Source: Chryseobacterium soli (GTDB lineage Bacteria; Bacteroidota; Bacteroidia; Flavobacteriales; Weeksellaceae). Taken from it: a stretch of DNA of 64,000 bases. The notes below the pieces were generated by a model. It made no database searches and was not told the origin of the DNA. It saw only the letters and a program-made list of their open reading frames with translations. The DNA is taken from the NCBI RefSeq assembly GCF_000737705.1, contig NZ_JPRH01000012.1, forward strand, positions 62,001 through 126,000, read 5' to 3'. Both the position numbers and the translations under genes were made by a program. Below, piece by piece: positions 1-8,712 of the stretch (positions within the stretch are counted from its first letter, which is position 1; the number at the start of each line of letters is the position of its first letter).

Positions 1-18
1 TTAACATATTGTTAAAGT

Positions 19-957
19 TTATTTTTTTAAAATCTTCTCTGAAACGGCTTTCCCATCTACATTTCCGGCGACAATATAAATCCCTTTCTGGAGATCAGCG
101 ATGTTCAATACTCCGTTTTCAGAAACTGAAGCCGTTTTCAATAACTGACCAGCTACAGAGTAAATTTTCACCTCTGATTTTACTCCGAAATGAATTTCAT
201 TATCCACTGAAGTAGTTTTTACAAACACTTTTTTAGAAGCAGTATTTTCAGTGGTTGCTAATGATGTAGACTGTTGAGGCGTTAAAGAAAAGTCATCAAC
301 TGCCAAACCATCATCTGTTCCGGCAACATTTACATCCACAAATCTGATCCAGAAGTTTTGCCCTGCAGCAATACTTAATGCTGTAATTGTGGAAGTTAAA
401 GTTGTTCTGTAATTTGATGCATTTCCATCTCTAAGTCCTGCAGTTCCAGTGATTTCATTACTGTTATACGTTAAAGCAGTAACAGGCGTCCATGTTCCTG
501 TAGTCAGTGAAGTTGCATTGGTACTGATTTCAAAATTAACCTGATCATTAATCCCTCTGGTTGCATCTCCCATTCTCCACTGTTCCCCGGTATATGATAT
601 CAATAATTGAGTAATAGTGCTGCCGGTATCATTTTTAAATTGAGCTCCCCATCTTGATAATACATTACTACTTGCAATAGCTCCTAATGCTCTGTCAGTA
701 CTTCCTGTAGCACCAAAACTGTAAGTATCTCCAGCATTTACAGACCCATTATTCGTAGCATATGTTGTATTAGCACCAGCAGCTGTTTCTGAAATACTCC
801 AGCCTGCAAGACTCCCTGTTAAGGTCGTAGAAGCAGTACCCGTACTTACCAGCCCATCAAAATTTTGAGTGTATGCCGTATTAAGTGCCGGTAAGCTAAT
901 TTGTGCAGAAGCAAAACTGGCTAACCCAACCAAAGCTAAAGAATAAAATTTTCTCAT
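19..957 (-). CDS. T9SS type A sorting domain-containing secreted protein
   Basis: A 312-residue protein with an N-terminal signal peptide (MRKFYSLALVGLASFASAQ) and a C-terminal type A sorting domain of about 75 residues that ends in the typical basic tail (SEKILKK). The family knowledge is that such tails direct export through the type IX secretion system and anchoring at, or release from, the cell surface. The middle (about residues 25-235) is rich in Thr, Ser, Asn and Gly and resembles a jelly-roll, lectin-like domain ('YTQNFDGL' near the start is common in such proteins), but no catalytic motif is visible. Function is therefore unknown beyond surface or secreted localisation. A TTG-N21-TATTTTTG promoter lies just upstream. 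Confidence 0.85.
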   Translation of the reverse strand: MRKFYSLALVGLASFASAQISLPALNTAYTQNFDGLVSTGTASTTLTGSLAGWSISETAAGANTTYATNNGSVNAGDTYSFGATGSTDRALGAIASSNVLSRWGAQFKNDTGSTITQLLISYTGEQWRMGDATRGINDQVNFEISTNATSLTTGTWTPVTALTYNSNEITGTAGLRDGNASNYRTTLTSTITALSIAAGQNFWIRFVDVNVAGTDDGLAVDDFSLTPQQSTSLATTENTASKKVFVKTTSVDNEIHFGVKSEVKIYSVAGQLLKTASVSENGVLNIADLQKGIYIVAGNVDGKAVSEKILKK

Positions 958-992
958 AATCTAGTTATTTCAATAATTAATAATTTCTACGG

Positions 993-1024
993 CAAAAATA
1001 GCAGTATTTTTTCCTATCATACAA
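993..1024 (-). promoter_or_regulatory. Bacteroidota-type promoter for the T9SS protein
   Basis: On the minus strand a TTG (1024-1022) is followed after 21 bases by TATTTTTG (1000-993), matching TAnnTTTG. The predicted transcript start is about 30 bases before the ATG at 957. Confidence 0.5.
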
Positions 1025-1109
1025 TAATTAGATTAATTTTCTGTTAATAATGCTAAAACCCTCCCCGTTAACATTTTTTAGCTATTTTTACGAATTATTT
1101 TAAAAAAAC

Positions 1110-4100
1110 TTGCGGAATTTTATTCTTCTCCTTACTTTCTTTTTCATGGGCATATTTTCGGGTAGCGCACAGATATTTTCATGGAAAAACCCCAACCTTC
1201 CCAAGGATACCATAAAGAAGGACAGTATTCTTGCCGCCATGCTTGAACAGGACATTTTCGCAAAAGACACTTTAGACTTCGTAAGAACCAATAACAAAAT
1301 AGTTATAGACGAAGCCGTACTCGCCAAAAACGATAAAAAAAGATTTCTGGGAGAGCTTAATTCCAAAGGTTCCATTATCCGCGGAATAACATTCGGTAAT
1401 AATCAGGGGCAGTCTGTACAAAGTTCAATGGATCTTCAGATCTCCGGAAGGCTTTCCAAAGATGTTACTATTTTAGCAAGTATTTCAGACCATAATCTCC
1501 CTATTCAGGCAGATGGATACACGCAGACCCTGGAAGAGTTTGATAAGATTTATATGCAGCTTAATATTAAGGATAAATCCATCCTTAGGGCGGGACATCT
1601 CGATCTGGTGGAATCTAAAAATTATTTTGCAAAATACCAGAGACGAAGTATGGGACTTGAGTTTCAGACAGAATTTGGAAAAGAAAATAAAACCTTTGTA
1701 GATGTCTCTATGGGCGTTGCACGAAGTGAATTCTTCAGAGTCCGTTTTCAGGGGGTTGAAGGCAACCAGGGACCTTACCGTTTAACGGGGAAAAACGGGG
1801 AACAGTTTATTACCTTAATCTCAGGATCTGAACAGGTTTTCATTGATGGTATTTTAATGAAACGTGGTGAAAATCAAGATTATGTCATTAATTACAACAC
1901 TGGCGAAGTAACTTTTACCAGTTTTCGTCCTATTTTCCAACAGAATTTCATCACCATTTCTTATAATTACGCCAATAGAAATTATTCAAGATATTTATTC
2001 ACAGGAAAGCTTGAACATCAGAGAGAAAAATTAAAAGTAGGTTTAAGCTGGTTCATGGAAAATGACAATAAAAATGCACCACTTTCCCTGAATTTATCAA
2101 AAGAAGACGAACAGATATTAGCCAATGCAGGTAACGATACCAACTTAATGTATGCACCCTCTGGTGTGGTTACCGAATATGATGTGAATAAAATTTTATA
2201 CCGTCTGAATCCTAATGGAAATTTCTATGAATTTTCAACTGATGCAGCACAAACCCTATATCAGGTTTCTTTTACTTATTTTGGCGTTAACCTCGGAGAT
2301 TATAAAATTACACAAACCACTAATAACGGGCGTGTTTTTGAATATGTAGGTCCCAATATGGGAGACTATAGAGCGGTACGGAAGCTTCCTTCCCCTCAAA
2401 AATCTCAGGTATATTCCGTTAACTCTGAATATCTGTTAAAAGATGGGAAAATAGGAGCCGATTTCTCACTGAGTAATTATGATCTTAATCTATTTTCATC
2501 AAAAGATTCAGATCAAAATATGGGATATGCATTTAGAATTTTCGGGAATAAAACGCTTACTAAAAACAAATGGAAAGGTACTCCAAGCTTTGAATACCAA
2601 TATATAGACAAGCAGTTTCATATTTTAGACCGAATCAATGATGTAGAATTTTCCAGGGATTTTAACTTAGCTCAGGAATTCAGTCAAAGAACCCAGAACA
2701 GGTTTACGTTCAGTTTCCTTAATAAATGGAATAATACCTCTACCCTGAATTACCGTGTCAACTATTTAGATGAACAGAATTCATATAAAGGACTTAAAAA
2801 TGATCTTGATTTCAGCTGGATCAAAAATAAGTTCCTGACAAAAGGAAATCTGTCTTATCTTAATACCAATGCAATCCTTCAGGACACCAAATTTATCCGT
2901 GGTGGAGTTTCTACAGAATATACCGGCAAAAAAGGAAGCTGGGCACTCGGGGGAAGCATGGAGCATAATGAGAAAAAGTACAATGATACCCAGCTGATGG
3001 ACGTGAGCAGTTTCAGCTGGAAAGAGCTTTTTGTGCAAAAGAAAATTGGTGACAGTACAAGAACGAAATTACTGGCTAAAGTATATATGAGAGATAACGA
3101 CTCTGTACGCGACAATAAACTCCAAAATATGAATAATATTCTGGGGATTATGGCCGAAAGTCAATTAATCAAAACTGAAAAAACAACCCTAAATGCTTTA
3201 GTTCATTATAGAAAATTCTTTTATCAGGCTGATAATGCCACTGATGTTACCCGAAATAATGATTTTGTAGTCGGAAATATTCTTTATAATCAGCAGCTTT
3301 TTAGAAACGGAATGCGACTTCAGGCTTTTTATGAACTTGGAAACGGACAGGAAGCACAGCGGGAATTCCAATATCTGAAAGTAACAGACGGACAGGGTAT
3401 TTACAAATGGACGGATTATAACGGAGACGGCATCCAGCAGCTCGATGAATTTGAGATTGCGGAATATTCTGATCTAGCACAATATATCAGAGTGTACACC
3501 AATTCTGTACGCTACATTCCTTCCAATAAAAACAAAATACAGCTGGCTCTATTTGTGAATCCGGCCATTGTCCTCAACTCAGAAAATTCATTTTTAAAGC
3601 GCTGGAATTTTAATATTTCATTGAATTCTCAAAATTCATTCTATAAAAAAGACAAGGTATTGGTTCTGAATCCTTTTGAAAAAAATGCAGACCAGATCCT
3701 TAAAAACCAAAATATCTTAGCTTCCATACAGTTTAATCCGACAGAAAAATCTGGCTGGAACGGGAATTACCGTTTTATTTCCAATGATAATCTTATCAAT
3801 GCCAATTTCAGCAATGAAGAACGCGAACAGACTTCTCATTTTCTGAATATCGGGTATTGGTTTAACAAAGAATTCAGGGTCGACTGGGAAAATTCGGTAC
3901 ATGATCTCAAAAATTCTTCACAGCTTTTTGCCACTAGAGATTACCGTTTGAATAATTTTGAAACAAAACCTAAGGCTACTTATAAATTCACAGATGCCAT
4001 TCAGGCAGAGCTTTCGTCCGCTTTCAGACAAAAACAAAGAGTCGATGGCGAAGAGCTTCTGAAAGCGTTTGATATTACAGGAACTATTCAGTGGGAACGT

Positions 4101-4340
4101 AGAAAAACGTCTATCAGAGGGAACTTTTCTTTCATCAATAACAATTTCAATGGAAATAATTTCAGTATTGTAGGAAACCAGATGCTGGACGGGTTAAAGC
4201 CAGGGAAAAACCAGGTTTGGAGTGTATTCATTCAGCAGGCCATTAACTCTTTCCTTCAGTTGAATTTAAATTATGAAGGCAGAAATTCCGGTGACAGAAC
4301 CATTCACATTGGAAGTATGCAGGTGAAAGCAAGCTTCTAA
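1110..4340 (+). CDS. Large predicted outer-membrane protein, uncharacterised
   Basis: A 1076-residue protein. The TTG at 1110 gives a complete signal peptide (MRNFILLLTFFFMGIFSGSAQ); starting at the in-frame ATG at 1146 would cut most of it away, so TTG is preferred. After a short periplasmic stretch, a conserved-looking block (about residues 78-160, beginning 'GELNSKGSIIRGITFGNNQG') is followed by hundreds of residues of alternating polar and aromatic strands ending in a short beta-strand, 'MQVKASF', typical of outer-membrane barrels. I recognise the style from Bacteroidota genomes but no characterised family. It stands alone between the divergent T9SS gene and dusB. A role in the envelope is inference; it could be a transporter, an adhesion scaffold or a secretion-related barrel. 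Confidence 0.75.
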   Translation: MRNFILLLTFFFMGIFSGSAQIFSWKNPNLPKDTIKKDSILAAMLEQDIFAKDTLDFVRTNNKIVIDEAVLAKNDKKRFLGELNSKGSIIRGITFGNNQGQSVQSSMDLQISGRLSKDVTILASISDHNLPIQADGYTQTLEEFDKIYMQLNIKDKSILRAGHLDLVESKNYFAKYQRRSMGLEFQTEFGKENKTFVDVSMGVARSEFFRVRFQGVEGNQGPYRLTGKNGEQFITLISGSEQVFIDGILMKRGENQDYVINYNTGEVTFTSFRPIFQQNFITISYNYANRNYSRYLFTGKLEHQREKLKVGLSWFMENDNKNAPLSLNLSKEDEQILANAGNDTNLMYAPSGVVTEYDVNKILYRLNPNGNFYEFSTDAAQTLYQVSFTYFGVNLGDYKITQTTNNGRVFEYVGPNMGDYRAVRKLPSPQKSQVYSVNSEYLLKDGKIGADFSLSNYDLNLFSSKDSDQNMGYAFRIFGNKTLTKNKWKGTPSFEYQYIDKQFHILDRINDVEFSRDFNLAQEFSQRTQNRFTFSFLNKWNNTSTLNYRVNYLDEQNSYKGLKNDLDFSWIKNKFLTKGNLSYLNTNAILQDTKFIRGGVSTEYTGKKGSWALGGSMEHNEKKYNDTQLMDVSSFSWKELFVQKKIGDSTRTKLLAKVYMRDNDSVRDNKLQNMNNILGIMAESQLIKTEKTTLNALVHYRKFFYQADNATDVTRNNDFVVGNILYNQQLFRNGMRLQAFYELGNGQEAQREFQYLKVTDGQGIYKWTDYNGDGIQQLDEFEIAEYSDLAQYIRVYTNSVRYIPSNKNKIQLALFVNPAIVLNSENSFLKRWNFNISLNSQNSFYKKDKVLVLNPFEKNADQILKNQNILASIQFNPTEKSGWNGNYRFISNDNLINANFSNEEREQTSHFLNIGYWFNKEFRVDWENSVHDLKNSSQLFATRDYRLNNFETKPKATYKFTDAIQAELSSAFRQKQRVDGEELLKAFDITGTIQWERRKTSIRGNFSFINNNFNGNNFSIVGNQMLDGLKPGKNQVWSVFIQQAINSFLQLNLNYEGRNSGDRTIHIGSMQVKASF

Positions 4341-4401
4341 ATCATCGATAATCAAATAATTAATTATTTTAACTAGCCCCAAAACTTATTCGTGAAAGAG
4401 T

Positions 4402-4434
4402 TTGCACTAGTCATTTCAGAATTTCGTAAATTTG
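4402..4434 (+). promoter_or_regulatory. Promoter of dusB, abutting the start codon
   Basis: TTG at 4402-4404 and TAAATTTG at 4427-4434 are separated by 22 bases. The -7 element ends only 4 bases before the ATG at 4439, so the transcript would start at or within a few bases of the start codon, implying a leaderless mRNA. Confidence 0.5.
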
Positions 4435-4438
4435 CACC

Positions 4439-5434
4439 ATGGTAAAAATAGGCAACATACAACTGCCGGAATTTCCGCTTTTGTTAGCTCCAATGGAAGA
4501 CGTTAGCGATCCGCCTTTCAGACGCTTATGCAAGATGCATGGTGCAGATTTGATGTATTCAGAATTTATTTCTTCTGAAGGCTTAATTCGTGATGCGATG
4601 AAAAGCCGTAAAAAGCTCGATATTTTTGATTACGAAAGACCCGTAGGGATTCAGATTTTTGGTGGAGATGAAGAAGCGATGGCCATGTCTGCAAGAATTG
4701 TAGAAACGGTAAATCCTGATTTAGTGGACATTAATTTTGGATGTCCGGTAAAAAAAGTAGTATGTAAAGGAGCGGGAGCAGGAGTTTTAAAAGATATTGA
4801 TCTTATGGTGCGTCTTACAAAGGCCGTTGTAAGCTCTACCCATCTTCCGGTTACTGTTAAGACCCGTTTAGGCTGGGACAGTAACTCTATCAACATTGAT
4901 GAAGTAGCAGAGCGTCTTCAGGAAACAGGAATTAAAGCATTGACCATTCATGCCAGAACCCGCGGACAAATGTACAAAGGGGAAGCAGATTGGGAGCATA
5001 TTTCGAGAATCAAACAAAATTCTAATATTGAAATTCCAATTTTCGGAAATGGGGATATCGACTCACCTGAAAAAGCATTGGAATATAAACAGAAATATGC
5101 ATGTGACGGGATTATGATAGGCCGTGCTGCCATTGGTTATCCATGGATTTTTAATGAAATCAAACATTTCTTTGCAACAGGTGAACGCCTTGCTGCACCT
5201 ACCATTTCAGACAGGCTGCTTGCTGTACGCCAACATGCAGAATGGAGCGCAGAATGGAAAGGGGAAAAGTTAGGTCTGATTGAAATGAGACAGCATTACA
5301 GCAACTATTTCCGTGGAGTTCCGCATTTCAAAGATTTTAGAAAAAAATTCCTGGAAGTCTTTACTTTGGAAGAAATGGATGTATTGATTAAAGAAACCCA
5401 GAGGTTCTACGAAGAATATCAAGCACAGCTATAG
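4439..5434 (+). CDS. dusB: tRNA-dihydrouridine synthase
   Basis: A 331-residue FMN-dependent TIM-barrel enzyme that reduces uridines in the tRNA D-loop to dihydrouridine. Visible family motifs are 'APMEDVSDPPFRRLC' at residues 17-31 (FMN binding), 'NFGCPVKKV' with the likely catalytic Cys102, 'HARTRGQMYKG' near residue 178 and 'GIMIGRAAIGYPW' near the phosphate-binding site. Length agrees with the DusB type (about 320-335). It is a single-gene unit with a bidirectional terminator shared with deoC downstream. No Shine-Dalgarno-like purine tract can fit between the promoter and the ATG. Confidence 0.95.
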   Translation: MVKIGNIQLPEFPLLLAPMEDVSDPPFRRLCKMHGADLMYSEFISSEGLIRDAMKSRKKLDIFDYERPVGIQIFGGDEEAMAMSARIVETVNPDLVDINFGCPVKKVVCKGAGAGVLKDIDLMVRLTKAVVSSTHLPVTVKTRLGWDSNSINIDEVAERLQETGIKALTIHARTRGQMYKGEADWEHISRIKQNSNIEIPIFGNGDIDSPEKALEYKQKYACDGIMIGRAAIGYPWIFNEIKHFFATGERLAAPTISDRLLAVRQHAEWSAEWKGEKLGLIEMRQHYSNYFRGVPHFKDFRKKFLEVFTLEEMDVLIKETQRFYEEYQAQL

Positions 5435-5445
5435 TTATAAATAAA

Positions 5446-5474
5446 AAAACCATCAGAGAACTGATGGTTTTTTG
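5446..5474. terminator. Bidirectional terminator between dusB and deoC
   Basis: Inverted repeat AAAACCATCAG-agaa-CTGATGGTTTT with an A run on the left and a T run on the right serves the converging dusB (+) and deoC (-) transcripts. Confidence 0.85.
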
Positions 5475-5491
5475 TATGTGTGTATAAGTGT

Positions 5492-6232
5492 TTAATATCC
5501 TTCTGAAGCGGATTGATTTTTGATTAACGCTAATGCAGAGGAAGTTCCGATTCTCTTTACTCCCAGGTTGACCATTTTTTCAGCATCTTCCGGAGTTCTT
5601 ACACCACCTGCCGCTTTTACAGGAAGTCTTCCTGCATGATCAAGCATAATCTTTATCCCTTCAAATGTAGCGCCATTGGGCTTTCCATCTGCAGTTTCAT
5701 AAAAACCGGTTGAGGATTTTACAAATATATTGGCAACTCTATCGCTAAAGTTTTCTTCTGCCCAATTGGAAATGTTTTTAGTAAGGTCAGCAATTTCCGA
5801 ATCTGTTAAAGCCGCAATTTCAATAATCCATTTTACTATTTTATCATGCTTCAGGCACAGTTCGGTACAGGTAACGAATTCTTTCTTTACCAATTCCAAA
5901 TCGCCTTTTAAATAGGCTTGATAATTAATTACAAAATCTAATTCATCAGCTCCGTCTTCGATAGCTTTTAAGGCTTCTGTAAGCTTCTCGTCAATAGAAT
6001 GAGTCCCTTCATGAAAACCTATTACCGTTCCCACCACAACATTTGAATTCCTTTCCTGAATATACTTCTTAATCTCAGATACGTAATCCGGGCGTATCAT
6101 CACAGCAAAAATATTGCTATCTATTGCTACTTGTGCAAGATCTTTATTTATCTGTAATGTTTCTTCGTTTGATAATCCTGACTGTGCAGGGGTCTTCAAA
6201 TAGGTTGAATCCAAATATTGGGCAATGTTCAT
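5492..6232 (-). CDS. deoC: Deoxyribose-phosphate aldolase
   Basis: A 246-residue class I aldolase that splits 2-deoxyribose-5-phosphate into acetaldehyde and glyceraldehyde-3-phosphate in deoxynucleoside catabolism. 'IFVKSSTGF' holds the Schiff-base lysine and 'VKAAGGVRT' the second active-site lysine of the family; 'ELDFVINYQAYLKGD' is the substrate-pocket segment. It is the last gene of a minus-strand operon: its start lies 4 bases after the stop of the Lrp-type regulator, suggesting the two are translated together. The C-terminal extension after 'RIGTSSALALI' is short, as usual. Confidence 0.94.
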   Translation of the reverse strand: MNIAQYLDSTYLKTPAQSGLSNEETLQINKDLAQVAIDSNIFAVMIRPDYVSEIKKYIQERNSNVVVGTVIGFHEGTHSIDEKLTEALKAIEDGADELDFVINYQAYLKGDLELVKKEFVTCTELCLKHDKIVKWIIEIAALTDSEIADLTKNISNWAEENFSDRVANIFVKSSTGFYETADGKPNGATFEGIKIMLDHAGRLPVKAAGGVRTPEDAEKMVNLGVKRIGTSSALALIKNQSASEGY

Positions 6233-6236
6233 ATCG

Positions 6237-6707
6237 TTATACTTTCAGTTGTCTATAAATACCTTGTTCCAAAGATATGAAAGTTTCCGTTCTTGTTACC
6301 CCTTTTAGCTTCTGAAGTTTGTTAAGAATCTGCATTAAATGGTCATTATCTTTACAAAGAACTTTTAAGAAAATTGTATAATTACCGGTTGTATAGTGAG
6401 CTTCCACTACTTCATTAACGTCATGCAATGATTTTACAACTTCAGGATAATGGCTTGGCTGATCTAGAAACACACCAATATAAGAAATTACTTTATACCC
6501 GATTTTTTTTGGATTCAGGAAGGAGATCGAATTTTCGATTACTCCTGCATGTTCCAGCTTTTTAATCCTTTGATGTACTGCCGTTGTGGAAATTCCCACA
6601 TTTTTTGAAATATGGGCTAAAGAGGTTTTAGCATTATCCATCAGCATGTAGATGATTTCTTTGTCAATTGAATCTAAATGGTAGCTTGCATTGCTTGAAT
6701 TTTTCAT
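6237..6707 (-). CDS. Lrp/AsnC family transcriptional regulator
   Basis: A 156-residue protein with an N-terminal winged helix-turn-helix (about residues 12-62, 'DKEIIYMLMDNAKTSLAHI' through 'VHQRIKKLEHAGVIE') and a C-terminal AsnC/RAM ligand-binding, oligomerisation domain (about 72-150). Members usually bind amino acids and act as local or global regulators. It sits between an EEP-family hydrolase and deoC, 15 bases after the former and 4 before the latter, so it is probably co-transcribed; whether it controls this operon cannot be told from the sequence. Confidence 0.9.
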   Translation of the reverse strand: MKNSSNASYHLDSIDKEIIYMLMDNAKTSLAHISKNVGISTTAVHQRIKKLEHAGVIENSISFLNPKKIGYKVISYIGVFLDQPSHYPEVVKSLHDVNEVVEAHYTTGNYTIFLKVLCKDNDHLMQILNKLQKLKGVTRTETFISLEQGIYRQLKV

Positions 6708-6722
6708 TCTCTACTTTTTTTA

Positions 6723-7661
6723 TTATTTATGTTTTTCTTTAAATGTTACAAAAACCGGGAAATGATCACTATACCCTCCTAAATACCGTGTACCGGCATA
6801 AGTTCGGAAGGGTCGGCCTTCAAAATTCCTGGTTCGGCTGCTAATATTCTCAATATTGAACACCTGTGCGTTTTGAAAATTCAAAACGTTATTATCAAAA
6901 AGAGATTTTGATAAGATGATCTGATCATACAGCAGCCCCGATTTATAATGAAAAGTAGAATAATTTCTGGTAAGGAACAACTCTTGAAAAGGGTTTATTA
7001 AAACCGTCTCCTGATTGTTGTCATAGAGAATTTTCACTAAATTTTCATCATCTGGGTTCTCGTTAAAATCACCACACAAAACTACATGTTCTTTATCTTC
7101 ATGTACAATATTCATAATCCGTTGCCGGATTTCATTAAGTATAAAAGTTCTTTTAGGCTTATTAACATCTTTTTCTCGCTTGGAGGGAAGATGGGCGATA
7201 AAAACATTAATAACTTCTCCTTTATATTTAACTTTTGAATAAAGTACGTCCCTGGTTGTGTCGTAATACTTTGTGTTTTTATTTGTAATTTCAAAGAAGA
7301 AGGTAATGGTTTCTGAGTCTATTACTTCTACTTTACTCTTATCATATAACATGGCTACATCTACCTTTCTTTCATCCATAGAATTATAATGAATAATTCC
7401 ATATTCTGAATTAAAAGGTTCCATTTCCACAAGGTCTTCCAAGACTTTCCTTCCGGAAACTTCGGACAGTCCTATCATAAACGGTAACACTCCGTTTTCC
7501 TCCTTCATCAATTGAAAAACATGTGATATTTTGTAAAGCTTATTCTTATATCTTTTCTCATCCCAATTTCTCAGGCCTGACTTCGTTGGATCCAATGGAT
7601 GAATCGGTTTAGGATCAGGTAGAAATAAATTTTCAACATTATAAAAAGAGAACAGCTCCAT
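6723..7661 (-). CDS. Endonuclease/exonuclease/phosphatase family protein
   Basis: A 312-residue EEP-fold hydrolase without signal peptide. Recognisable motifs are 'FYNVENLF' (metal-binding Asn) near residue 6, 'IGLSEV' (metal-binding Glu) near 63, 'HLPSKRE' near 158, 'LCGDFNENPDD' near 195 (the GDFN motif) and 'GGYSDHFPVFV' near the C-terminus (catalytic SDH). The fold is shared by nucleases, phosphodiesterases and sphingomyelinases; the intracellular form suggests a nuclease or phosphoesterase. It is the first gene of the operon with the Lrp regulator and deoC. Confidence 0.88.
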   Translation of the reverse strand: MELFSFYNVENLFLPDPKPIHPLDPTKSGLRNWDEKRYKNKLYKISHVFQLMKEENGVLPFMIGLSEVSGRKVLEDLVEMEPFNSEYGIIHYNSMDERKVDVAMLYDKSKVEVIDSETITFFFEITNKNTKYYDTTRDVLYSKVKYKGEVINVFIAHLPSKREKDVNKPKRTFILNEIRQRIMNIVHEDKEHVVLCGDFNENPDDENLVKILYDNNQETVLINPFQELFLTRNYSTFHYKSGLLYDQIILSKSLFDNNVLNFQNAQVFNIENISSRTRNFEGRPFRTYAGTRYLGGYSDHFPVFVTFKEKHK

Positions 7662-8040
7662 CTACACGCATTTCAGTTCTTAAATTTTTAATACTTCAAT
7701 TTCAGAGTGTAAATTTATTATTTTTTTTGAAATTTCATTAATTAATTTACAATATATTTAAATTAATTTCATACTCAAAACACGGAATATTTCATTAAAA
7801 TTATTATAGATTTTGAATTATGATAATGATATTATTAATCATATCAACAATATCATAACACTATACAAAATTAAAATAATATAAGATTTTTAAAATATCC
7901 TGTATAAAATTACTTTGTGACCCATATTGGCACAAATAAATTACTCTAATATTTATTCAGAGCAATTATTATTCCATTTTCAAAAAGAGGTATTCAAATG
8001 ATAAAAAAATAATCCAGTTTTTTAACTTGAAAAGGTATTT
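7662..8040. other. AT-rich intergenic region without a recognised gene
   Basis: This 379-base stretch lies between the divergent end of trmD and the start of the EEP operon, so it must hold the EEP promoter near its left side. It is extremely AT-rich with no ORF of credible coding character, no strong hairpin and no clear TTG-N19-TAnnTTTG match. Nothing further can be supported. Confidence 0.5.
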
Positions 8041-8712
8041 TTAGAGTAAATCGGGACGTTTTTCTTTAGTAATTCTTATCGCCTCGTCATGTCTCCATTC
8101 TTCAATGAGAGCAAAATTACCGCTTAACAGAACTTTAGGAATTCCTAATCCTTTATAATTTTCAGGTCTTGTATAAATTGGAGGCGACAAAAGGTCGTCT
8201 TGAAAACTGTCTGTTAATGCACTCTGTTCATCATTTAAAACACCCGGAATCAGTCGTATTACTGAATCTGCAAGGACGCAGGCAGCCAATTCTCCTCCGG
8301 TAAGCACATAATCTCCGATTGATATTTCTTTGGTGATATGAAGATCTCTCACTCTTTGGTCAATCCCTTTATAATGTCCACACAGAAAAATCAGATTATT
8401 TTTAATAGAAAGTGTGTTGGCTATTTTCTGGTTTAACGTAATACCATCTGGGGTAAGATAAATTACTTCATCATAATCCCGCTGAGATTTAAGCTCCGAA
8501 ATACATTTATCCAAAGGTTCAACCATCATCACCATTCCGGCTCCGCCTCCATAAGGCTCATCGTCTATCTGCCTGTGTTTATTGATAGCCCAGTCTCTCA
8601 GCTGATGGAAATGAACTTCTACCACTCCTTTATCCACTGCTCTCTTCAAAATAGAAGTTTTGAACGGACTTTCCATTAATTCTGGAAGTACGCTTATAAT
8701 ATCAATTCTCAT
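8041..8712 (-). CDS. trmD: tRNA (guanine-37-N1)-methyltransferase
   Basis: The enzyme methylates G37 next to the anticodon using S-adenosylmethionine, which prevents +1 frameshifting. It belongs to the trefoil-knot SPOUT family. I start it at the ATG at 8712, giving 223 residues that begin MRIDIISVLPELM, the normal N-terminus; the frame stays open another 24 codons upstream but that stretch lies inside ndh and is not family-like. Motifs include 'YGGGAGMVMMVEPL', 'LCGHYKGIDQRV' and the knot segment 'IGDYVLTGGELA'. The start ATG overlaps the ndh stop as ATGA, so translation is probably coupled. Confidence 0.95.
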   Translation of the reverse strand: MRIDIISVLPELMESPFKTSILKRAVDKGVVEVHFHQLRDWAINKHRQIDDEPYGGGAGMVMMVEPLDKCISELKSQRDYDEVIYLTPDGITLNQKIANTLSIKNNLIFLCGHYKGIDQRVRDLHITKEISIGDYVLTGGELAACVLADSVIRLIPGVLNDEQSALTDSFQDDLLSPPIYTRPENYKGLGIPKVLLSGNFALIEEWRHDEAIRITKEKRPDLL

